Part shown: positions 18,413 to 27,684 of the stretch, piece after piece
Position numbering within the stretch: position 1 is the stretch's first letter
How the letters are laid out: the number at the start of each line of letters is the position of its first letter
Source: Hyalangium versicolor
GTDB taxonomy: Bacteria > Myxococcota > Myxococcia > Myxococcales > Myxococcaceae
DNA: 64,000 bases
Direction of reading: 5' to 3'
Assembly: GCF_020103695.1 (NCBI RefSeq)
Contig: NZ_JAHXBF010000004.1
Coordinates: forward strand, 310,001-374,000
Program-made: the position numbers and the translations under genes
Notes under the pieces: model-generated
Told to the model about the DNA's origin: nothing
The model's input: the letters and a program-made list of their open reading frames with translations, nothing else
The model's database searches: none

Positions 18413-20413
18413 ATGTCCGTCAAACTGAACCCGCCTTCCCCGGGCTCGCCACGGCGAACCCCGCAGGAGACGCCCGCGACGTCAGCGGCGCAGAAGGCCG
18501 AAACCTCCAACCCCCTGGCGAAGCTGGGCCAGGGCCTGCAGCGCGTGGCGCAGCAGGTAGACAAGCAGCTGAAGAACGTCGTCGACACCTTCGAAGCGCA
18601 CCTGCCGTCCCTGCCGAACCCGAACTCCGCCAGCGCCAAGCCATGGGAGGGCATCACCCTCACTGGCAAGCCGCTTCAAATCCCCCTCGACAAGCTGCTC
18701 GACGTCGACCTGAGCGCGGTGCGCAAGGTCCTCGAGCGCGTGGTGCCGCAGAAGATCCGCGACGACGAGGCCAAGCAGCTGGTCGGCCAGACGCAGCCCT
18801 TCCGGGACACGCTCTCCAAGGTGCGCTCGCTAGGCACCGAGCTGGACATGCTGCCCCCCAACTCGCCGCGCTACGCGGAGGTGAAGGCGGCGCTGGGCAA
18901 GGCCGAGGGCGAGCTGTCCTCCAAGTACGGCTACACCCGCTCCACCGCGCCGAAGCCGGGCTCCATGTGGGTGGATCCGCAGTTCATGGCCAAAGAGCTG
19001 CCCGGCGGGCAGATCTCCGGCTCGCGACTGGCCACGGGCACTCCCGTGACGAAGCCCCCCGAACCCCTCGAGTTCCTCTTCGGCGGCAAGGCGGACAGCG
19101 CCGCGCAGTCCAAGGCGTACCAGCAGGCGGTGGCCGCGCGCCGCGCCGAGCTGGGCATGCCCGTCCAGGACGGCAAGCCCATTGGCGTGCACATGAGCCT
19201 CGAGGGCGGCGGCGGCAAGGGCAAGCGCTACGCGGCGATGCTCGGGGAGATGCGCGACCTGGGCGTGGTGCCCACCAGCCTCACCGGCACCTCGGCGGGT
19301 TCGATCGCGGCGGCCTTCGCGGCCACGGGCGCCACGCCCGATCAGATCGACGCCATCGCCAAGGATCCTCGGCTGCAGAAGCTCTATGACTTCGATCTCG
19401 ACTTCAAGGACGGGGGTCTGCTCAACGGCCAGGCCGCGTACGACATGTTCGACTCGAAGCTGCGCGAGCTGACCGGCATCAAGGATCGGCCCGTCACCTT
19501 CGCGGACCTGAAGGTGCCGCTGCAACTGGTGGCCGCCAAGGCGTACGACAGCGCTTCGCCCAACGGCTTCCCCACCAACAAGGACCGCATCTTCGTCTTC
19601 AGCCAGGAGACCACGCCGGACACGCCGGTGGCCCTGGCGATGCGCGCCTCCATGGCCATCCCCGGCGTCTTCGAGCCGGTGCAGATGGTGGACCCCACCA
19701 CGGGCCGCAGCATCCACCTGACGGACGGAGGCTCGCTGGACAACCTCCCCATGGGCTACGCGAAGAACAACCTGCCGCAGATCGGCGCGGCGCTGCTGAG
19801 CCCGGACGCCAACCACCCCTCCAACGCCGTCGGCACGGCGAAGCCGCTGCCCACCGGTCAGCTGGACACCACCAACGTCCTGTGGAACGCCGTCAACGGC
19901 TACACCTTCCTCAAGGACAACGCGACGGGCGCGGCCGACTTCCGGGATCGCACCGCTCCGGGCCCCAACCAGTTCATGATCAGCCTGCCCACCTGGAACC
20001 TGGACAACCCCAAGGAGCAGGACAGCACCCTGGGCTTCGGGTACGACGCGAAGGTGGATCCGACGCTCGACAAGCAGACCCGCCAGGTGACGCAGGACTT
20101 CCTGCGCAGCTTCCTGGATGACATGCGGGTGCCGGGCTCGCGCGGCACCAACGTCACCACCGAGCTCCCCAAGAACCTGCGCTTCAACGAGCAGGTGACG
20201 GTGAACGGCCAGAACTACAACGTCTCCTACAACGGTGGGGACAACCTGGTGGCCGTCAATGCCTCCACTGGCAAGAAGTCGGACCTGAAGCTGGGCCAGA
20301 AGAAGATCGAATCCATGTACCTGGACCATCTGGCCTTCGGGGACCTCAAGGCGCAGCTGGCCTACGCCCTGACCAACCCCAAGAGCGTCAAGCCCGACTG
20401 GCTGCCCTTCTAG
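18413..20413 (+). CDS. Patatin-like phospholipase
   Basis: 666 residues. The patatin core (~260-445) has the glycine-rich oxyanion loop LEGGGGKGKR (~263-272), nucleophile elbow GTSAGS (Ser294) and catalytic Asp438 in DGGSLDN, so a Ser-Asp dyad lipid acyl hydrolase is expected. The first ~120 residues are low-complexity and helical (NPPSPGSPRRTPQETPATS) with no Sec signal; the last ~220 form an additional domain. Length and a disordered N-terminus resemble exported bacterial patatin effectors, but secretion is not shown by the sequence. It stands alone, divergent from the CBS gene. Confidence 0.85.
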   Translation: MSVKLNPPSPGSPRRTPQETPATSAAQKAETSNPLAKLGQGLQRVAQQVDKQLKNVVDTFEAHLPSLPNPNSASAKPWEGITLTGKPLQIPLDKLLDVDLSAVRKVLERVVPQKIRDDEAKQLVGQTQPFRDTLSKVRSLGTELDMLPPNSPRYAEVKAALGKAEGELSSKYGYTRSTAPKPGSMWVDPQFMAKELPGGQISGSRLATGTPVTKPPEPLEFLFGGKADSAAQSKAYQQAVAARRAELGMPVQDGKPIGVHMSLEGGGGKGKRYAAMLGEMRDLGVVPTSLTGTSAGSIAAAFAATGATPDQIDAIAKDPRLQKLYDFDLDFKDGGLLNGQAAYDMFDSKLRELTGIKDRPVTFADLKVPLQLVAAKAYDSASPNGFPTNKDRIFVFSQETTPDTPVALAMRASMAIPGVFEPVQMVDPTTGRSIHLTDGGSLDNLPMGYAKNNLPQIGAALLSPDANHPSNAVGTAKPLPTGQLDTTNVLWNAVNGYTFLKDNATGAADFRDRTAPGPNQFMISLPTWNLDNPKEQDSTLGFGYDAKVDPTLDKQTRQVTQDFLRSFLDDMRVPGSRGTNVTTELPKNLRFNEQVTVNGQNYNVSYNGGDNLVAVNASTGKKSDLKLGQKKIESMYLDHLAFGDLKAQLAYALTNPKSVKPDWLPF

Positions 20414-20664
20414 GCCGCCCGGGCCCAAGCGCTCCGGGTACCCCTGCCCACGTCGTGCCCGCCTGTGTCCTCCGGTGGCGCTCCGCGCCATCGTGACACG
20501 GCGGTGACGGGCGAGTGACAATCGCTCCGCTTGAGTGCGACTCGATTCGACGTGGTTAGGGTAGAGGCGGATGGGAACCACGACCCAACCTCCGCAGCGC
20601 GCCTCCCCAGCGCGGGGAAGCGGGGCCGTGGACGCCCCTCCGAACCCCCGACACAGGAGAGAGC

Positions 20665-21561
20665 ATGAACCCGCTGGATTGGACGGGCCCGGAGTTTCTC
20701 TCGCTGTACGTCCCACTGCTCATCGGCAGCCTCGGGGTGGCGTTCTTCCTGCGCTACCTCCTGAGGCTCCCAGGCGGCGAGCCCCTGCACCTGGGCAAGC
20801 GCGTGGATCCGTATGAGGTTGCGGCGCTCGATGGACCCGACACCCTGATCGAGGCGGCCATCGCCTCGCTCTTCCATCGCAACGCGCTTCGCACCGAAGG
20901 CCGCACGCTCGCCACCAACGGAACACTGCCCTCGGATGCGGCTCCCATCGAGCGCTCCGTGTTCGAGTCCGCCGCCACGGAGGAGGCAACCCTGGCCTCG
21001 CTGAGCCGGCACCTGAAGCCCGACATCGAGCACTTCCGCAGGCGCCTGGCCAGCAAGGGGCTGGTGGTCGATGACGCCACGGCGCTTCGACTCCAGCTCA
21101 TTCCCTCGCTGGTGTATGGCGCGATCCTGCTGCTGGGCCTCGCGAAAATCTTCGTGGGCCTGAATCGCGACAAGCCAGTGTTCTTCCTCGTGATGGCGGT
21201 CGGAGTCGGAGTGATTGGCCTCCTGTTCCTCACCGCTCGGCCCTGGCGCAGTCGCTTGGGCGACGCGACGCTCAAGGCCCTGAGGGACGAGCACCAGGCC
21301 CTGCGCACCACGGTCATGGCTGCCGAGTCCTCCCAGGCCGTGAGCGGAAAGGACCTGGCTCTGGCGGTGGGCCTCTTCGGTCCCTCGCTGCTCATCCCCA
21401 TGGGCTACGCGGACCTCCGGCAGATGCTGAGGCCCGAGGGTTCCTCTGGAAGCTCGGGGGATTCTTCCTCGAGTAGCTGCAGCAGTAGCAGCAGCTGCAG
21501 CAGTAGCAGCAGCTGCGGGGGTGGAGGCGGCTGCGGCGGCTGCGGCGGAGGTGGAGATTGA
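20665..21561 (+). CDS. TIGR04222-like membrane protein with periodic Cys tail, candidate MNIO substrate
   Basis: 298 residues. One TM near the N-terminus (SLYVPLLIGSLGVAFFLRYLL, ~12-32), a soluble helical part (~45-145), then two more hydrophobic segments around LIPSLVYGAILLLGLAKIF and PVFFLVMAVGVGVIGLLFL. This layout and the N-terminal W-GP-FL-LY opening resemble the TIGR04222 family. The last ~40 residues are only Ser, Gly, Cys and Asp: five Cys with spacers S5, S5, G5, GG, ending GGGGD. A strong CAGGAGAGAG site precedes the ATG. Its stop overlaps the TTG start of the DUF692 gene. Enzymes of that family modify Cys residues of peptides, so this tail is the obvious candidate substrate. Confidence 0.8.
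   Translation: MNPLDWTGPEFLSLYVPLLIGSLGVAFFLRYLLRLPGGEPLHLGKRVDPYEVAALDGPDTLIEAAIASLFHRNALRTEGRTLATNGTLPSDAAPIERSVFESAATEEATLASLSRHLKPDIEHFRRRLASKGLVVDDATALRLQLIPSLVYGAILLLGLAKIFVGLNRDKPVFFLVMAVGVGVIGLLFLTARPWRSRLGDATLKALRDEHQALRTTVMAAESSQAVSGKDLALAVGLFGPSLLIPMGYADLRQMLRPEGSSGSSGDSSSSSCSSSSSCSSSSSCGGGGGCGGCGGGGD
21481..21516 (+). repeat. Two perfect 18-bp tandem repeats encoding the Cys tail
   Basis: AGCAGTAGCAGCAGCTGC occurs twice in direct succession (21481-21498, 21499-21516). A degenerate third 18-base unit (21517-21534) uses Gly codons and also ends in TGC. Each unit places one Cys, so Cys codons fall at 21478, 21496, 21514, 21532 and 21541. Slippage at this repeat would change the number of Cys without shifting the frame. 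Confidence 0.9.
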
Positions 21562-22445
21562 AGCCGCTGGCGGGAGTGGGCCTGGGTTGGAGGCGGCAGC
21601 TCGCGCACCGCATCGACCAGGAGACGGAGCTGGGCTTCGTGGAGGTTCTGGCCGAGCACCTGAACCCGAGCGCTCCGCTCCCCATCCCGCTCGAGCGGCT
21701 CAAGGAACGCGGCGTTCCCCTGGTGCTCCACGCGGTGTCACTCGGGCTGGGAGGCGCCGAGCCTCCGGATGCGAAGCGCCTCGACATGCTGGCGCAGCTG
21801 GCCGAGCGGCTCGGCGCGGTATGCGTGAGCGAACACGTGGCCTTCGTGCGCGCAGCGGGCATCGAGTCGGGTCATCTGCTGCCCGTGCCCCGCGCCGATG
21901 AGGCGCTCGATGTGCTGGCGGAGAACGTACGGCAGGCCCAGGCGGCGCTGCCCGTGCCGCTGGCGCTGGAGAACATCGCCACCTTGTTCGACTGGCCCTC
22001 GCCCGCCTTCACCGAGGCGGAGTTCCTCACCCGGTTGCTCTCCCGCACGAGCGCCCTGCTGCTGCTGGACGTGGCGAACCTGTACGCCAACGCGCTCAAC
22101 CTGGGCACCGATGCCGCCGCCGTACTCGCCGCCGTGCCGCGCGAACGCCTCGCCTATGTGCATGTCGCCGGAGGCATCAAGCACGACGCCCTGTACCACG
22201 ACACCCACGCGCACCCGGTGCCCGCGGGCCCACTGGAGTTACTGGAGACGCTCGCGGCCCGGCTCGGTCCCGTGCCCGCTCTGCTGGAGCGGGATGACCA
22301 CTTCCCGCGCCCGGAGGAGCTGACCACGGAACTCGTTGGCATCCGGGCGGCCCTCTCGCGAGGCGTGGCTCGGTGGGAGGCCGCCTCTTCCCAGCCGTCC
22401 GCACAGGCCTCTCGGCCGAGCAGCGAAACCGAGGCACGGGCATGA
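21558..22445 (+). CDS. DUF692 / MNIO-family multinuclear iron oxidase
   Basis: 295 residues, a TIM-barrel-type DUF692 protein. Conserved stretches: GFVEVLAEH (~26-34), VLHAVSLGLGG (His58), CVSEHVAF (Glu92, His93), HLLPVP (His106), LALENIATLF (Glu138), LLLDVANLYANALN (Asp171, Asn174), VHVAGG (His202), HDTHAHPV (Asp215, His217) and ALLERDDHFP (Glu244). MbnB and TglH of this family use two or three irons to oxidise Cys of small peptides. The usual NHG after the Asp motif is NLG here, a possible difference at the active site. The TTG start overlaps the previous stop and the ATGA at the end joins the next gene, so all three are translated together. Confidence 0.85.
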   Translation: MKPLAGVGLGWRRQLAHRIDQETELGFVEVLAEHLNPSAPLPIPLERLKERGVPLVLHAVSLGLGGAEPPDAKRLDMLAQLAERLGAVCVSEHVAFVRAAGIESGHLLPVPRADEALDVLAENVRQAQAALPVPLALENIATLFDWPSPAFTEAEFLTRLLSRTSALLLLDVANLYANALNLGTDAAAVLAAVPRERLAYVHVAGGIKHDALYHDTHAHPVPAGPLELLETLAARLGPVPALLERDDHFPRPEELTTELVGIRAALSRGVARWEAASSQPSAQASRPSSETEARA

Positions 22446-22921
22446 GTACCCAAGAGGCACGCGAACGTCTGGCTGAAGCTCAGGCCGCGCTGGTCCGGGC
22501 GCTCGCCCAGGGAGCGCCGGTCCCCGAGGGCTTTGACTCGAAGCGTGTCCAGGAGACAGCCAGGTCGTTGATCTCCAAGCGCAGGCGCTGGGTCGAGCGC
22601 TCGTGGCCTCGGCTCGCGGCGGGGCTCGGGGACTCCTTCCGCCCTCGGTTCGAAGCGTGGGCCCGGGAAAACCCCATGGAGCTGGAGACCAGCGCGCTGG
22701 CCGATGGTCGCAAGTTCGCGGACGCGCTGCTCGCCACCGCGGAGTACCCGGACTCGGCCCGCGAGGAACTGTTCTTCTTCGAGCTGCGCTACCTGCTCAG
22801 CGAGCATGGGCTCTCAGAGAGAAAGGGCCTCACCCTGAAGGTTCTCAAGGTGGACCGCTCACGCCTGTTGGCGGCCCGGCTGCCAGGGGGCCGTGTCCTC
22901 CAACTGCGTCTTCCCTTCTGA
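22442..22921 (+). CDS. Putative MNIO partner protein
   Basis: 159 residues, no signal peptide. It has a helical N-terminal half (ARERLAEAQAALVRALAQG; SKRRRWVERSWPRLAAGLGDSFRPRFEAWA) and a C-terminal strand-rich part (TLKVLKVDRSRLLAARLPGGRVLQLRLPF). MNIO clusters nearly always hold a small partner that binds the substrate (MbnC, TglI, DUF2063-type BufC). The K/R-R-W-LP-LA-LG-F-P-F-WA pattern looks like partners seen beside actinobacterial DUF692 genes, but I cannot verify the family. The internal ATG at 22442 was chosen because it forms the ATGA overlap. Confidence 0.7.
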   Translation: MSTQEARERLAEAQAALVRALAQGAPVPEGFDSKRVQETARSLISKRRRWVERSWPRLAAGLGDSFRPRFEAWARENPMELETSALADGRKFADALLATAEYPDSAREELFFFELRYLLSEHGLSERKGLTLKVLKVDRSRLLAARLPGGRVLQLRLPF

Positions 22922-23044
22922 GCTGCAACGGTCTCGAGCCCCTCGCGACCGAATACCTGCGCTTACCTGAAACGACTTGCGGCACACCCCAACAGAGCCG
23001 CTAGGGTCCGCCCCTCAACTCCTCGTCGGGAGAGAGGTCGCTGA

Positions 23045-23977
23045 ATGGCGGACTCGTTCTGGGAGAAGCAGGAAAAGCGCAGGTCGCGGCTGCCGTGGCT
23101 CATCACCGTGCTGGTGGTGCTGCTGGCCGCCGTGGCGCTCTGGTTCGGGCAGAAGGCCTTCCGCGAGGTGCAGGCCCGCGCCGAGACCGCCGAGGCCGAG
23201 GCCCTGAAGGCCCACGAGCGGGCCAAGGCCGCCGAGCAATCCCAGAAGGCGGTGGAGGACAAGCTGGCGGCGCTCGACTCCGAGAAGGCCCAGCTCTCCA
23301 CCCAGCTCACCCAGCTCTCCTCCGAGCGCGATCAGCTCACCCAGGCGGTACAGGAGAAGGACGCGGAGCTGGCTCGCCTCAAGGCCACCTACCAGGACCT
23401 CGAGGAGAAGATGAAGGCGGAGATCGCCGACGGAGAGATTCGCCTCACCCAGGCCGAGGGCCGCATCCAGGTGGACCTCGTGGACAAGATCCTCTTCGAC
23501 TCGGGCGAGGCCAGCCTCACCGAGCGCGGCGCGGGCGTCCTCACGCGGCTGGGCGCGGTGCTGGTGGGCGTGGAGGGCCGCACCATCCAGGTGTCAGGCC
23601 ACACGGATGACAGCCCGCCCTCGCAGCGGCTCGCGGCCACCTTCCCCACCAACTGGGAGCTGTCCGTGGCGCGCGCGGTGAACGTGGTGCGCTTCCTCCA
23701 GGAGAAGGCGAACGTCCCGGCGCCGAGGCTCGTGGCGGCCGGCTACGGAGACACGCACCCGGTGGCCAGCAATGCCACGCCCAAGGGCCGCGCGCGCAAC
23801 CGGCGCATCGAAATCCTGCTCATCCCCGAGCTGCCGGCCGCCAGGCCCGCCGAGCTCACGGATGCCACGCCCAAGCCCGCTCCCACCGCCGAGCTCAAGA
23901 AGGCGGTGGCCGATGCTCCCTTGGCTCCCCAGGACGCTCACCCCGCCAAGGCGACGGCGAAGCCCGCCGCCCACTGA
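23045..23977 (+). CDS. OmpA/MotB-type envelope protein with long coiled coil
   Basis: 310 residues. N-terminal TM helix LPWLITVLVVLLAAVALWF (~17-35), a long coiled coil (~45-130) rich in Glu/Lys/Ala/Gln, then an OmpA domain (~145-260) with KILFDSGEASLTERG, IQVSGHTDDSPP, NWELSVARAVNVVRFL and GRARNRRIEILL. The Pro/Ala/Lys-rich tail is disordered. It would link inner membrane and peptidoglycan. The build matches the protein at 8117-8992; it follows the MNIO operon by 123 bases but looks independent of it. Confidence 0.85.
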   Translation: MADSFWEKQEKRRSRLPWLITVLVVLLAAVALWFGQKAFREVQARAETAEAEALKAHERAKAAEQSQKAVEDKLAALDSEKAQLSTQLTQLSSERDQLTQAVQEKDAELARLKATYQDLEEKMKAEIADGEIRLTQAEGRIQVDLVDKILFDSGEASLTERGAGVLTRLGAVLVGVEGRTIQVSGHTDDSPPSQRLAATFPTNWELSVARAVNVVRFLQEKANVPAPRLVAAGYGDTHPVASNATPKGRARNRRIEILLIPELPAARPAELTDATPKPAPTAELKKAVADAPLAPQDAHPAKATAKPAAH

Positions 23978-23986
23978 GCCCGAGCC

Positions 23987-24517
23987 CTACTTCTTCTTCG
24001 CGCCCTCGAGCATCTTGCGGAAGGGCTTCTCCGCGGCGGCCACCGTCTTCTCCGGCCCGGTGAGCTTGAAGAAGACGGCGCCCTGCGGGCCCTCGACGAT
24101 GGCGCCGAGCAGCCGGTAGCCGGGCTTCGGCGTGGAGGGCCCCATCATCGGACCTCCGCCCATGAAGGTGCCCTTCACGTCCACCAGCGTCACCGGGAAG
24201 CCGCCGAGCTTCTCCTGCTTCGTCTTCGCGTCCTTCTCCACGGAGCTGCCGTCGGGCTTCTGGAACTGGGCCACCCAGCGCTTGACGTTGGCGTCCACGC
24301 CGCCTCCCTGCCCCTCACCGAAGTAGAAGACCGCCAGCTCCGCGCCCCCCGCGTCACCCTTGGCGGCGGGGATGTTGTAGGTGGCGACGCGCATGGGCCG
24401 CTCGGCCTGCACGGTCCACTCCGCCGGAGCCGTCCACGACAAACCACCGGCTTCTTCCGCGGCGGCCACACCCGCCACCGCCAGGCCGCATACGACGACG
24501 CTGATCAATCGGTTCAT
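23987..24517 (-). CDS. Secreted protein of unknown function
   Basis: 176 residues. Signal peptide [20 protein letters not shown], then [26 protein letters not shown], which reads like the small PsbP/DUF1795-like domains of secreted bacterial proteins (a W-P-W opening, then [22 protein letters not shown]). It ends in KKK. The start is placed at the signal-peptide Met (24517); the frame is open far upstream but that part is not protein-like. It is convergent with the OmpA-type gene (9-base gap). Confidence 0.7.
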   Translation of the reverse strand: MNRLISVVVCGLAVAGVAAAEEAGGLSWTAPAEWTVQAERPMRVATYNIPAAKGDAGGAELAVFYFGEGQGGGVDANVKRWVAQFQKPDGSSVEKDAKTKQEKLGGFPVTLVDVKGTFMGGGPMMGPSTPKPGYRLLGAIVEGPQGAVFFKLTGPEKTVAAAEKPFRKMLEGAKKK

Positions 24518-24771
24518 GCTCCCAGAGTAACCGAACCCCTCGTGAGACGCGCTGCGTCCTGCTGCCGGGCGGACACCCGAGGCAGCGCCCACTCCACGGC
24601 CCTGGGAGAGCAGGTCGAACGGAATGATTGCCCCCCACAAGACGCGGAAGGCAGGTATGCCTCGCGGGATGTGACTCACCGCGTCACTCACCATTGCTTT
24701 CGGCACCCTCTGTAACGTGCTACCAACCGAGCCCTCAGCAAGTCGTCCCACCTTCGAGGGGGTTACCCACA

Positions 24772-27657
24772 ATGAGGAAGCTGTTGTTCGTCGGGGCGCT
24801 GACCCTGGGTGCTGTGTCTTGTGCACCCGATATCAAGCAGGATCCCGCGCCGGATGTCGTGGTTGCGCAGTTCGATCCGGCTGCCTCACCCGCAGTCGTT
24901 CCCACGCCCAATGACCTGGCCATCAATCAGGCCACGGGCTTGGTCTCAGCTCCCATTGATCCCAAGGCTCCTGCCGCCGAGCAGGAGTTCACGAAGGACT
25001 ACCTCAACACGCTCAATGGCTTCCCCACCACCGCGGCGGCCTCGACGAAGATCGTCGGCCTGGACGCGAGCACGGTGAACCCACCGGCGAAGCCTCCGTC
25101 GGTGATGTTCATCGACCTGCTGGCGGGCACACCCATCGCCACGCCGCCGGTGACTCCGACGATCGCCTATGACGGGACTGCGGGACAGCTCACCATCGCG
25201 CCGCCGGCCACGGGCTGGCCCAAGGGCGGCAAGTACCTGGTGGCGCTCATCGGCGGTGAGAACGGGCTGAAGGGCCAGGGTGGCAAGAAGGTGGTGGGCT
25301 CGTCGGTGTGGTCGCTTGCCACGCTGCAGTCGCCGCTCGTCACGTGCCAGGATCTCTCGGCTCCGGACTGCGCGGCGACCACGGATCTCATCCCTGTCGA
25401 GAGCCATGATCCGGCCGAGCAGATCAAGGAGCGCAACGCCGCCGCGCTGCAGTTGGAGCAGTTGCGCCGCGCGTACAGCCCGCTGCTGGACGCGCTCGTC
25501 GCCAAGGGCGTGAAGCGCGAGGACATCGTCCTGCTGTGGACCTTCACCATCATGAACCAGCCGGAGGTGACGTTCGATCCCTCCAAGAGCATCGTCCCCT
25601 TCCCCAACAACCTGCTGCTGGACCCGACCGGCAAGCATCTGAACCTGCCGATTCCGCCGAACGCGTCTGACTCGCAGAAGGCGCTGCTGGGTGGGCTGAA
25701 CACTCTGGATGGCTTCTCCACCACCGCGCCCATCGTCTCGGAGAACAGCGAAACGCTGGGCCCGATCGAGCAGGGCAGCAAGCTGGACCAGAACGGCTTC
25801 GCGCAGGCCGCGCGCTTCTTCAAGATCGACCCGGCGACTGGCGGCACGGCGCCGAACGTGAAGGCGTGCCTCGTTCCTGGCAGCGCTGATGCTGCCTGCC
25901 CGCAGGTGGCGGCAACCAGCACGCAGCAGATCCAGTTCGTGCCTCAGCGTCCGCTGGATGAGAAGTCCACCTACGCGGCGGTGCTGACCACGGACCTGAA
26001 GGACGAGAAGGGCCGCTTTGTCGCTCCCTCGGCAGCGTTCGCGCTGCTGCGCCTGAGCAACCCGCTGGCGGTGGGTGGCAAGAGCCAGGTGTCAGTGGTA
26101 CCGGATGCGATCGCCGCCCAGCTTGAGCCGGCGCGCGCGGCCTTCAAGCCCGTATTCGACGCTCTGGCGAAGGGGGGCATCCCGCGCTCGAAGATCGCGC
26201 TGGGGTGGGCCTTCAGGACGCAGAGCACGGTCGCCGTGCAGAAGCAGCTGTATGCGCTGCCGTCCACCGCGTACGCCGCGACCCTGCCCAGCCAGCCGAT
26301 GCACCTGCTGGACATCACTCCCAAGGTCATCAGCGACCTGACCGCGGCCGGCCTGCCCCACGACAAGATCGGCAAGGTCTATCAGGGCCTAGTCGTTCTG
26401 CCTGTCCTGCTGACGGGAACGAGCGGAACGCTGGACCCGGAGCACCCGAAGCCGCAGTTTGCTTCCTTCCTCCTGGTCCAGCCCAACACGACTGCTCCGG
26501 CAACCGGTTACCCCGTTACCATCTTCAGCCACGGCCTCAAGAGCGCCCGGACCACGGTCTTCCCCCTCGTCAACTCGCTGGCGGCCGGTGGGCATGCGAC
26601 CATCGCCATCGACACCGTCTTCCACGGCGAGCGCAGCACCTGCGCGGGCATCACCGCGGCGTCGGGTATCGAGGGTGGCATCACCACTCCTGATGCGGCC
26701 TGCAACACGGGTGGGAGCTGCGACGTGATCGCTACCAGCCCGACCTATGGGCGCTGCATTGCGACCGATCCCGCCACGCGCAAGGCGTGCAATCCCACGA
26801 GCCCCCTGCCGACCGATGGCGGTGGCGATCTCTACTGCGCCAGCCAGGGCCAGGGCCGTTGCCTCTCCACCGATACGACGGATGCGACCAAGGGCATCTG
26901 CGAGGGCAGCACCTTCAAGCTCAATGCGTACGGTGTGCCAGCCATCTCGGGCTGGAACCTGCTCAACCTGACCAACCTCTTCGCAACCCGTGACAACTTC
27001 CGCCAGCACACGGTGGACCATGCCCAGCTCGAGCGCGTGCTCACCTCCACCGCTACCGGCAACCTCAACGACCAGCTCGCGGCGCAAGGGGCCGCGAAGC
27101 TCGACGGCGCCAAGATCGACTACGTCGGCCAGAGCCTCGGCGGCATCCTCGGGCCTCTCTACACCGCCGCGTCTCCCAAGGTCGGGCGCGCGGTGTACAA
27201 CGTGCCCGCAGGCAACCTGGCCGGCATCCTGCTGACGTCCAAGGCGTTCGCCGACGCCGCCACTGCCTTCAAGCTGGCCCTGAAAGCTCAGGGAATCGAA
27301 GAGGGCACCCCTGCCTTCGATCAGTTCATCGTGCTCGCCATGACGATTCTCGATCCGGCAGACCCCATCAACTACATCTACTCCGTCGAGAATGGCGCGG
27401 GTATCCCGGCGGGGCGCAAGGCCTTCATCCAGTACATCGAGGGTGATCTGGTCGCGCCCAACAATCTGACCGAGGCCCTCTTCACCGCATCCACCAAGTC
27501 TTCCGGCGAGGAGGTTCTGCACTACAAGTTCGAGACCACTCTGGCCGAAGATGATCGCCACGCCTTCCTGCTCAACTTCAAGGACGGCGGTACCGTGACG
27601 GGGAAGGCGCAATCGCAGGTGGTCGAGTTCCTCAACACCGGGAATGTCACTCCGTAG
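24772..27657 (+). CDS. VolA-like outer-membrane lipoprotein lipase
   Basis: 961 residues. Lipoprotein signal with lipobox AVSCAPD (Cys ~17). The N-terminal half has two halves of an Ig-like/beta architecture ([11 protein letters not shown]...; [19 protein letters not shown]) as in Lipase_bact_N. The C-terminal alpha/beta hydrolase has [12 protein letters not shown] (oxyanion region), nucleophile elbow GQSLGG (Ser788) and a late His930 in DDRHAF. A Cys-rich insert (~640-720) interrupts the hydrolase. Vibrio VolA is a surface lipoprotein lysophospholipase whose gene sits beside fadL, and here a FadL gene follows after 27 bases. The likely role is releasing fatty acids from external lipids. ATG 24772 was chosen for the signal peptide. 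Confidence 0.8.
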   Translation: MRKLLFVGALTLGAVSCAPDIKQDPAPDVVVAQFDPAASPAVVPTPNDLAINQATGLVSAPIDPKAPAAEQEFTKDYLNTLNGFPTTAAASTKIVGLDASTVNPPAKPPSVMFIDLLAGTPIATPPVTPTIAYDGTAGQLTIAPPATGWPKGGKYLVALIGGENGLKGQGGKKVVGSSVWSLATLQSPLVTCQDLSAPDCAATTDLIPVESHDPAEQIKERNAAALQLEQLRRAYSPLLDALVAKGVKREDIVLLWTFTIMNQPEVTFDPSKSIVPFPNNLLLDPTGKHLNLPIPPNASDSQKALLGGLNTLDGFSTTAPIVSENSETLGPIEQGSKLDQNGFAQAARFFKIDPATGGTAPNVKACLVPGSADAACPQVAATSTQQIQFVPQRPLDEKSTYAAVLTTDLKDEKGRFVAPSAAFALLRLSNPLAVGGKSQVSVVPDAIAAQLEPARAAFKPVFDALAKGGIPRSKIALGWAFRTQSTVAVQKQLYALPSTAYAATLPSQPMHLLDITPKVISDLTAAGLPHDKIGKVYQGLVVLPVLLTGTSGTLDPEHPKPQFASFLLVQPNTTAPATGYPVTIFSHGLKSARTTVFPLVNSLAAGGHATIAIDTVFHGERSTCAGITAASGIEGGITTPDAACNTGGSCDVIATSPTYGRCIATDPATRKACNPTSPLPTDGGGDLYCASQGQGRCLSTDTTDATKGICEGSTFKLNAYGVPAISGWNLLNLTNLFATRDNFRQHTVDHAQLERVLTSTATGNLNDQLAAQGAAKLDGAKIDYVGQSLGGILGPLYTAASPKVGRAVYNVPAGNLAGILLTSKAFADAATAFKLALKAQGIEEGTPAFDQFIVLAMTILDPADPINYIYSVENGAGIPAGRKAFIQYIEGDLVAPNNLTEALFTASTKSSGEEVLHYKFETTLAEDDRHAFLLNFKDGGTVTGKAQSQVVEFLNTGNVTP

Positions 27658-27684
27658 CTCCGAGCGAGAGAGGACACCTACTCC

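Noticed and set aside
18830-20716. Long antisense open frame over the patatin gene
   Set aside because: Typical GC-rich shadow: His/Arg/Gly-rich composition, no ribosome site, and the sense frame has clear patatin motifs. Similar long antisense frames over 26389-27612 and 33746-36370 were rejected for the same reason.
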